Positions 6,001 to 8,268 of a DNA stretch of 8,268 nt are shown here, in pieces. The stretch comes from JAZGER01 sp036480335 (GTDB taxonomy: Bacteria; Pseudomonadota; Gammaproteobacteria; DSM-19610): NCBI GenBank assembly GCA_036480335.1, contig JAZGGH010000022.1:1-8268 (forward strand), read 5' to 3'. A model generated the notes under the pieces. That model had not been told where the DNA came from and did no database searches. It worked only from the letters and a program-made list of their open reading frames with translations. The position numbers and the translations under genes were made by a program. Positions within the stretch are counted from its first letter, which is position 1; every line of letters begins with the position of its first letter.

Positions 6001-8268
6001 AGCTTCACAAGGTGGAGCCAACAAAGTTTTTCTTAACGATGGCAGCGGAGTATTTACCGACACAGGCCAGAATCTCGGCGGTGTAGCATCCAACTCTCTT
6101 GATCTCGGTGATATTGATGCAGATGGTGATCTGGATCTCATCTTTAGTAATAACGTTGGTGTCGCTGATCAGCTTTATATTGGCAATGGCGATGGTACAT
6201 TTTCTACAGGGCAATCTCTGGGAACTGGTGACACTCGTAATCTTGTTTTCTCAGATATTGATAGTGATGGTGATCTGGATCTTATTGCAGCTAATTATAA
6301 TGGTGAAAGCAATCTCGTCTATCTGAATGACTCAGCCATTTCGGTACTCGTACCACTCGCTCTGAATGAAGGAGACCCAGCTCAAATATTAACCAACATA
6401 GCGATTGTTGGTGACATAGACAGCAGTGATTTTAATGGTGGCAGTCTTACGATCACTTATTCGGTTACTGGTGATGCAGGTGATCAGCTCAGTGTCAGAA
6501 ATCAGGGCTCTGGTGCAGGACAAATTGGTTTCGACGGTAGTAATGTCAGTTTTGTTGGCGTCAATATTGGCGTTTTAAATTTGGCTAATAACGGAGCAAA
6601 CGGTAATTCGATCACTATTGATCTGAATAGCTTTGCAACAGCTGATGCTGTCAAAACACTACTAAATAATATTACTTTTCAGAACACTTCCGATAACCCG
6701 GCTGTGAGTAGAACACTTTCGATCACCGTGAATGATGGCGATGGTGGAACCAGTTCTTCGATCAGCCAGGTGATTACTATTGCCGCGCTTAATGATCTCC
6801 CTTCTTCCACGAACGCTACGATACTTGCAACGACCAGTTCGACTTTTGTTTTCAACGCAACTCACTTTAACTTCACAGATCTGGACACGGGCGATTCACT
6901 GCAACAGATCCGCATAAGTGGCATTGCTGGTAGTGGTAGTTTGGAAAACAACGGAATAGCTGTAATTAATAATCAGATTATTAGTCGTGCTGATATAGAT
7001 TCAGGTTTACTGACGTTTACACCTATTGTTGGTCAGTCAGGCAGTAATTACGCAAGCTTCAATTTCGAAGTACATGATGGAACGGCTTTTGCTGGTGCTA
7101 CCTCAGCAGCGACGATCAACGTAGGAGGACTCACGCCTTTCTTCAACCAGCGGATTCAAGGTGGTGGAATTATTGTTGACTCAGCTGGTATGAGAACCGA
7201 TGTTCTATTCACTGGTGGTACATTGACTCCGACTTTTAACATTGTAGGAATTCCTGCTAGCGGAACAGTAGTGAACGCCTATTTTTTGATCAATGAACTT
7301 GATTTCGGATCACTTGATACAACATTTACACTAAACGGCAATCCTGTAACGCCAGCCCAGGTTGGAGAGTCTGCTGATCCAAACTGGGCATCAATTCGAG
7401 TAGTTACACTTAGAGCAGATGTAACAACTATTGTCACTGGCAATGGAAGTTATACCCTGGGTGGTGCCGATGGCATCGGAGCCGATTCTTACCAGGGTGC
7501 TGTTCTTGTTGTTGTCTATGAAGATACATCTGTTTCAACCGATTCAATCATTACACTTCACGAAGGTTCGATAACACAACTCGATTCTCCTGTTGCTATT
7601 CCAATGGAGTTTAATGCCGGTAATCCGCTGCCTCAAAGTTTTATTAATGCCAATATGACCCTCATTGGTTTCGATGGTCAAGATGGGTTCCCTGAGACAG
7701 CACTTGATTTTCAGGCAACAACCGCAGGTTCAGCAACAACCATTATTCCTGCCAATAGTTTTGATTCTAATCAGGGTGGTAGTGAACAATTCAATATTGA
7801 TATCAGCTCATACATTACACAGGCAGATACTGGTGCAGAACTTACGCAGACTACGCCACCGGTCAACACTGACGACTATATTGTCTACCCGTTCCTCGCT
7901 ACCGTCATTCAACTCGACAATGCTGCTCCGACGTTGGATAACACGGGCAACATGGCGCTGACTTCGATCACTGAAGATCAGACAAATTCTGTGGGAGATA
8001 TCATTAGTGCCGTTATCTTGTCCGCAGGCGGAGATCGTATTGCTGATCTGGATAATAGTGCATTAGAAGGCATTGCGATCACCAGTTTGTCCAGTGGCAA
8101 TGGTAGCTGGGAATACTCGACTAATGCAGGTGTAAGCTGGAATGCTGTTGGTGTGGTTTCTGACGCTTCAGCATTATTGTTAAGAAACAGTGACTTCATA
8201 CGATTCGTCCCTGATGGCCAGAACGCAGACATGGCAAGTATCGATTTTCGTGCGTGGGATCACACTAG
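1..8268 (+). CDS. Giant multidomain extracellular adhesin-like protein (internal fragment; both ends outside window)
   Basis: One frame, with codons starting at base 2, stays open for 2,755 codons. Base 1 ends a preceding codon and the last two bases begin the next. The translation is continuous through recognisable extracellular modules: three LamG domains, a galactose-binding-like domain, several cadherin/Ig-like repeats, a beta-helix and a seven-bladed FG-GAP propeller. The conserved linker N-D-A-P, typical of bacterial cadherin-like tandem repeats, or a variant of it recurs between domains. I found no Cys codon in frame and only about 23 Lys; Asp, Asn, Gly and Thr dominate. Families with this make-up are usually exported, calcium-stabilised surface or secreted adhesins, often type I substrates. 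The signal or secretion region is not visible, so the route is inference. No catalytic residues can be pointed to. The binding target is unknown; polysaccharide or glycan is plausible from the LamG and jelly-roll modules. Confidence 0.96.
2..337 (+). other. LamG-like jelly-roll domain 1 (C-terminal part)
   Basis: Residues 1-112 of the visible protein. The concanavalin-like/LamG signature is seen in its second half: W-H-T-Y-T-L-T-V, then A-Y-L-D-G-V-L, a strand V-Y-F-G-A-R, and the closing F-F-G-G-S-L-D-S-V-Q-T-F-N-R-A-L-S helix region (compare the family's F-x-G-x-I-D-E-V-x-I-Y-N-R-A-L-S). The first half lies upstream of the window. Such domains in bacterial giant proteins are thought to bind glycans, often with calcium; the ligand cannot be read here. 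The usual T-Y-D-G after the W-H strand is replaced by A-N-G-E-G. It is followed by A-T-A-N-V-L-V-K-D-P-P-V, which resembles the last strand and linker of a cadherin-like repeat, so this LamG may itself be nested in a repeat that starts upstream. Confidence 0.8.
386..1414 (+). other. Cadherin/Ig-like stalk repeat, split by LamG domain 2
   Basis: The first part (386-730, residues 129-243) has the usual order of a common bacterial cadherin-like repeat: P-P-V-N-T-V-P-G, V-N-E-D-T, an I-A-D-G-D-A acidic loop, L-R-I-T-L-T-A-T-N-G, G-L-T-F-N-T-G-N-G-T, L-I-N-I-N-A-A-L-D-G-L-S-F, and D-F-N-G-A-A-N-I-Q-I-I-T-D-D-L. The last strand of such a repeat normally follows at once, but here it appears only at 1364-1411 (L-T-A-T-D-N-I-A-I-T-I-N-A-V-N-D), after a complete LamG domain. 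The two pieces together make one standard repeat of about 135 residues. It probably acts as a calcium-stiffened rod segment. The family match is from memory of the motif pattern; the split is seen directly. Confidence 0.8.
743..1357 (+). other. LamG-like jelly-roll domain 2 (complete)
   Basis: Residues 248-452, a full-length LamG/Laminin_G_3-type domain of about 205 residues. Signature parts in order: L-Q-G-F-Y-T-F-D-N start; D-G-T-I-N-G-A; L-E-F-D-G-V-D-D-Y-V-S-L-G; I-T-I-A-A-W-I-K-P; I-V-V-K-G; W-V-H-L-V-G-T-Y-D-G; W-N-L-Y-R-N-G; W-A-I-G-A-R-G; and F-F-D-G-L-L-D-D-A-R-I-Y-D-R-A-L-T-T-A-E-I. Every core motif of the family is intact. The predicted fold is a beta jelly-roll that binds carbohydrate or calcium, with no hydrolase signature visible. 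It sits before the last strand of the surrounding cadherin-like repeat rather than after it. Confidence 0.92.
1415..2209 (+). other. Cadherin repeat, split near its N-terminus by a jelly-roll module
   Basis: The opening strand P-T-N-I-T-L-V-E-A-I-S-V lies at 1415-1450 and the rest at 1940-2209 (residues 647-736). The second part reads I-S-V-P-E-N-S-A-N-G-T-V-V, D-P-D-T-G-D, Y-T-L, F-S-I-D-N-I-T-G-V-I-S-V-A, L-L-D-S-G, H-N-I-T-V-R-A-T-D, Y-D-E-I-V-T-I-Q-I. This is the standard bacterial cadherin order, with the PEN, DxD-type and ATD calcium-ligand motifs. The acidic D-Y-E/D-R-E motif normally found after the G-V-I-x-V strand is D-S-G here, so one calcium ligand appears lost. The domain is likely a structural spacer. 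The next module (beta-helix) follows directly with no insertion. Confidence 0.82.
1454..1939 (+). other. Galactose-binding-like (carbohydrate-binding) jelly-roll domain inside a cadherin repeat
   Basis: Residues 485-646. It opens with N-P-G-F-E-S and a G-W at about 40 bases into the domain proper, then A-P-E-G-D-N-V-A-F-I-D, I-S-Q-V-L, F-T-A-G-R-S-Y-T-L-S-A-M-V-G, M-R-L-Y-A-G, F-I-K-A-T-L-H-L-D-A, L-T-I-E-F-F-D-D-G, and closes with V-H-F-D-D-V-K-L-E-Y. This order (NPSFE ... GW ... GDxVA ... ISQxL ... AGxxYTLS ... FDDVxLxY) is that of the galactose-binding-like/CBM-type jelly-rolls of many exported bacterial proteins, at about the normal length of 160 residues. Binding of a glycan is known for relatives; the ligand here is unknown. 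DUF642-like would be an alternative name. Confidence 0.72.
2213..3601 (+). other. Right-handed parallel beta-helix domain (CSLREA-type, pectate-lyase-like fold)
   Basis: Residues 738-1200. It starts with V-L-E-V-D-T-T-S-D-V-T-D-G-D-T-S-S-I and G-A-D-G-F-I-S-L-R-E-A-I (2291-2326), the hallmark entry of CSLREA-domain beta-helices; the Cys of the name is Ile here. Next comes V-I-I-D-G-Y-T-Q-N-G and then a series of short coils rich in N-x-I-x-G-N. Relatives include adhesins and putative polysaccharide-binding or -cleaving proteins. I see no recognised lyase active-site pattern, so a structural or binding role is more likely. The helix ends with G-I-D-L-E-N-D-G-V-T-N-N-D and D-V-D-S-G-A-N-N-L-L-N-F-P-V, the standard exit of this family. 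Confidence 0.87.
2672..3514 (+). repeat. Beta-helix coil repeats around GNYIGTDxTGT / NTIGG
   Basis: A unit of about 60 residues repeats. Its most constant part, G-N-Y-[IV]-G-[TV]-D-x-[TS]-G-T, begins at 2756, 2933, 3122 and 3305, giving spacings of 59, 63 and 61 residues. Each is followed by a G-V/G-I coil and by N-T-[IV]-G-G or N-R-I-G-G. A worn fifth unit ends near R-N-A-I-Y-S-N at 3494-3514. Each unit should supply about three coils of the helix. DNA identity between units is only moderate, so the duplication is not recent. Confidence 0.85.
3602..3901 (+). other. Beta-sandwich cap that follows CSLREA beta-helices
   Basis: Residues 1201-1300. The motif order is F-P-V-L-T-N, then D-L-P-A-G-N-Y-R-I-E-F-F-D-N-P, G-N-G-E-G-E-N-Y-L-G-F, a run of Thr/Ser strands, V-S-A-T-A-T-I-D, and T-S-E-F-S. 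This matches the segment that regularly follows GNYIGTD-type beta-helices (FPVLT ... IEFFANP ... GEGxxxLG ... TATATD ... TSEFS). It is probably a small immunoglobulin-like cap that closes the helix. The usual cysteines of some relatives are absent. Confidence 0.72.
3911..4906 (+). other. Tandem-95/cadherin-like repeat, split by LamG domain 3
   Basis: The left part (3911-3958) reads D-H-A-P-V-A-Q-N-D, the standard linker and first strand. The right part (4637-4906, residues 1546-1635) reads A-Y-V-T-K-E-D-T-P-L-V-V, V-F-G-V-L-A-N-D-T-D-I-D-G-D-T-L, G-A-I-N-Y-T-P-T-A-N-F-N-G-T-D-S-F-T-Y-K-A-N-D-G, and A-T-V-T-V-I-I-N-V-D-A-V-N-D-A-P. In ordinary tandem-95 repeats APVAxxD runs straight into YxTxEDTPL; here about 226 residues of LamG separate them. 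All motifs of the repeat, including the GVLANDxDxDGD calcium-linker loop, are intact. It is likely a rod segment. Confidence 0.85.
3959..4636 (+). other. LamG-like jelly-roll domain 3 (complete)
   Basis: Residues 1320-1545. It starts with L-N-L-N-P-L-S-Y-W-R-L-G-E-S-A-G-T-T-A, the classic entry of bacterial LamG domains. It continues with N-G-N-Y-I-N-G-A, G-D-A-D-T-A-A-E-F-D-G-V, I-T-L-S-A-W-F, I-I-S-K-A, G-Q-W-H-H-A-T-A-T-Y-D, M-K-L-F-L-D-G-Q, V-S-I-G-A-N-P, and ends with P-F-D-G-R-I-D-E-V-A-I-F-D-K-A-I-S-T-D-E-I. It is complete and belongs to a different LamG subtype from domain 2 (YWRLGE entry), so the two are not recent copies of each other. A glycan- or calcium-binding role is inferred from the family. 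Confidence 0.93.
4907..5308 (+). other. Cadherin-like stalk repeat
   Basis: Residues 1636-1769. Motifs: N-D-A-P-T-V, L-T-Y-A-E-N-A-P-A-V-A-I-D, L-T-I-S-D-L-D-S, L-S-Q-A-T-V-R-I-T-N-N-F, D-I-L-T-F, G-I-T-G-A-Y-N-A-N-T-G-V-L-T-L-S-G, I-A-N-Y-Q-T-A-L-R-S-V-A-Y-Q-N-T, R-E-V-T-F-I-V-N-D-G, and the closing S-A-T-N-D-A-P-T. This is a widely seen module of giant bacterial surface proteins (YTENxxxxxIDxGLTVSDxD ... ATVxI ... GVLTLSG ... YQxALRSVxYxN ... FxVNDG). It is complete, leads directly into the FG-GAP propeller and probably serves as a rod segment. Confidence 0.82.
5318..6334 (+). repeat. Seven-bladed FG-GAP/VCBS beta-propeller
   Basis: Residues 1773-2111. Seven repeats each carry a calcium-binding loop D-x-D-x-D-G-D-L-D, starting at 5381, 5528, 5675, 5822, 5966, 6110 and 6254. 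All five Asp positions and the Gly are kept in every copy. The spacing is 49, 49, 49, 48, 48 and 48 residues. After the loop come a hydrophobic strand, N-K-V-Y-L-N-D-G or a variant, F-T-D-S-G-Q-x-L-G, and the next blade. The array opens with a lone S-D-S-G-Q-S-L-G and ends at V-Y-L-N-D, so the first and last pieces complement each other and would close a circular seven-blade propeller, as in integrin-alpha-like folds. Such propellers bind ligands on the upper face and are calcium-stabilised. Confidence 0.94.
6335..6799 (+). other. Cadherin-like stalk repeat after the propeller
   Basis: Residues 2112-2266. Motifs: L-A-L-N-E-G-D-P-A-Q-I-L, D-I-D-S-S-D-F-N-G-G-S-L-T-I-T-Y, D-Q-L-S-V-R-N-Q-G, I-G-F-D-G-S-N-V-S, A-V-K-T-L-L-N-N-I-T-F-Q-N-T-S-D-N-P, R-T-L-S-I-T-V-N-D-G-D-G-G-T-S-S, and I-A-A-L-N-D. 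This matches a common module (NEGxxxxxL ... DxDSxDFxGGxLTV ... LLRNITYxNTSDxP ... RTVSxTVNDGxGG). The expected preceding linker NDAPT lies at 5291-5305, before the propeller, so the propeller appears to separate linker and repeat. Likely a rod segment. Confidence 0.8.
6800..7126 (+). other. Cadherin-like stalk repeat
   Basis: Residues 2267-2375. Motifs: P-S-S-T-N-A-T, T-F-V-F-N-A-T-H-F-N-F-T-D-L-D-T-G-D-S-L-Q-Q-I-R-I (6848-6922), I-A-V-I-N-N-Q-I-I-S, D-I-D-S-G-L-L-T-F-T-P, N-Y-A-S-F-N-F-E-V-H-D-G, and A-A-T-I-N-V. This fits the familiar repeat with F-x-x-x-D-F-x-F-x-D-x-D-x-G-D-x-L-x-x-V-x-I and L-x-F-x-P-x-x-x-x-x-G-x-x-Y-A-x-F-x-F-x-V-x-D. It ends in N-V-G-G and lacks the normal V-N-D-A-P linker, which may instead be represented by L-D-N-A-A-P after the next module. 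Probably a structural rod segment. Confidence 0.78.
7127..7909 (+). other. DUF3344-like beta-rich module of uncertain function
   Basis: Residues 2376-2636. It begins L-T-P-F-F-N-Q-R-I-Q-G-G-G. Recognisable parts are I-P-A-S-G-T-V-V-N-A-Y-F-L-I, F-T-L-N-G-N-P-V, L-R-A-D-V-T-T-I-V-T-G-N-G-S-Y-T-L, and Y-Q-G-A-V-L-V-V-V-Y-E-D. A later second half contains M-T-L-I-G-F-D-G-Q-D-G and F-N-I-D-I-S-S-Y-I. The pattern (hydrophobic AYLYW-like strand, LNG, DVTxxVxGNGxY, GAxLVVVYED) resembles the DUF3344/DUF11-associated beta-sandwich of exported proteins. That assignment rests on motif memory and is tentative. No function is known to me. It separates the last strand of one cadherin-like repeat from the N-A-A-P linker of the next. 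Confidence 0.5.
7910..8268 (+). other. Cadherin-like stalk repeat (cut by the window end)
   Basis: Residues 2637-2755. Motifs: D-N-A-A-P-T-L-D-N-T-G, L-T-S-I-T-E-D-Q-T-N-S-V-G-D, R-I-A-D-L-D-N-S-A-L-E-G-I-A-I-T, G-S-W-E-Y-S-T-N-A-G-V-S-W-N-A-V-G, A-L-L-L-R-N-S-D-F-I-R-F-V-P-D-G, and S-I-D-F-R-A-W-D. This is a well-known module of giant surface proteins (LDNSG ... SITEDxTNxxG ... DVDxGAxEGIAIT ... GxWEYSTDGGxTWxxVG ... LLLxxxDxxRFVPDGxN ... FRAWD). The final strand is beyond the window. Confidence 0.85.

Noticed and set aside
5318..6334. DNA-level tandem repeats as a CRISPR array or minisatellite
   Set aside because: Repeat units of 144-147 bases are coding, in frame and diverged, and correspond exactly to propeller blades.
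7978..8232. An 84-codon - strand open frame
   Set aside because: It is antisense to a well-recognised cadherin-like repeat, and I see no promoter or ribosome binding site to support it.
1..8268. High density of GATC sites (roughly 70 by hand count, about twice random expectation)
   Set aside because: Most are explained by frequent Asp followed by Leu/Ile/Gln codons (GAT CTG, GAT ATC, GAT CAG) and Ile after an XGA/XXG codon in this Asp-rich protein. They do not cluster as in a replication origin.

Overview
The whole 8,268-base window lies inside one protein-coding gene on the + strand. Reading from base 2 there are 2,755 consecutive sense codons and no stop. Neither the start codon nor the stop codon is in the window, so the gene is longer than 8.3 kb and the protein longer than 2,755 residues. 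I see no intergenic DNA, RNA gene, promoter, terminator, mobile element or CRISPR array, and no credible gene in any other frame.

The protein is a mosaic of extracellular beta-rich modules of the kind found in giant secreted or surface-attached adhesins of Gram-negative bacteria. In order it holds: a LamG jelly-roll (partial); a cadherin/Ig-like repeat with a second LamG inside it; a cadherin repeat with a galactose-binding-like jelly-roll inside it; a CSLREA-type right-handed beta-helix with its C-terminal beta-sandwich; a tandem-95-type repeat split by a third LamG; another cadherin-like repeat; a seven-bladed FG-GAP/VCBS beta-propeller with seven perfect DxDxDGDLD calcium loops; two more cadherin-like repeats; a DUF3344-like module; and the start of one more cadherin-like repeat that runs off the end.

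The most striking feature is the layout. Nearly every putative ligand-binding module (LamG, galactose-binding-like, propeller, DUF3344-like) sits between two pieces of a stalk repeat rather than simply between two complete repeats. This suggests a rod of calcium-stiffened Ig/cadherin domains from which binding heads project sideways. I found no cysteine codon in frame and only about 23 lysines in 2,755 residues, while Asp, Asn, Gly and Thr are abundant. That fits an acidic, disulphide-free, calcium-dependent exported protein, for example a type I (RTX-like) secretion substrate, but the secretion signal lies outside the window.

The organism is probably a Gram-negative bacterium with mid-range GC. 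An aquatic or marine gammaproteobacterium is my best guess, judged only from module content and base composition, with low confidence. Likely roles are adhesion to polysaccharide, cells or surfaces, or biofilm formation. Nothing catalytic can be demonstrated.
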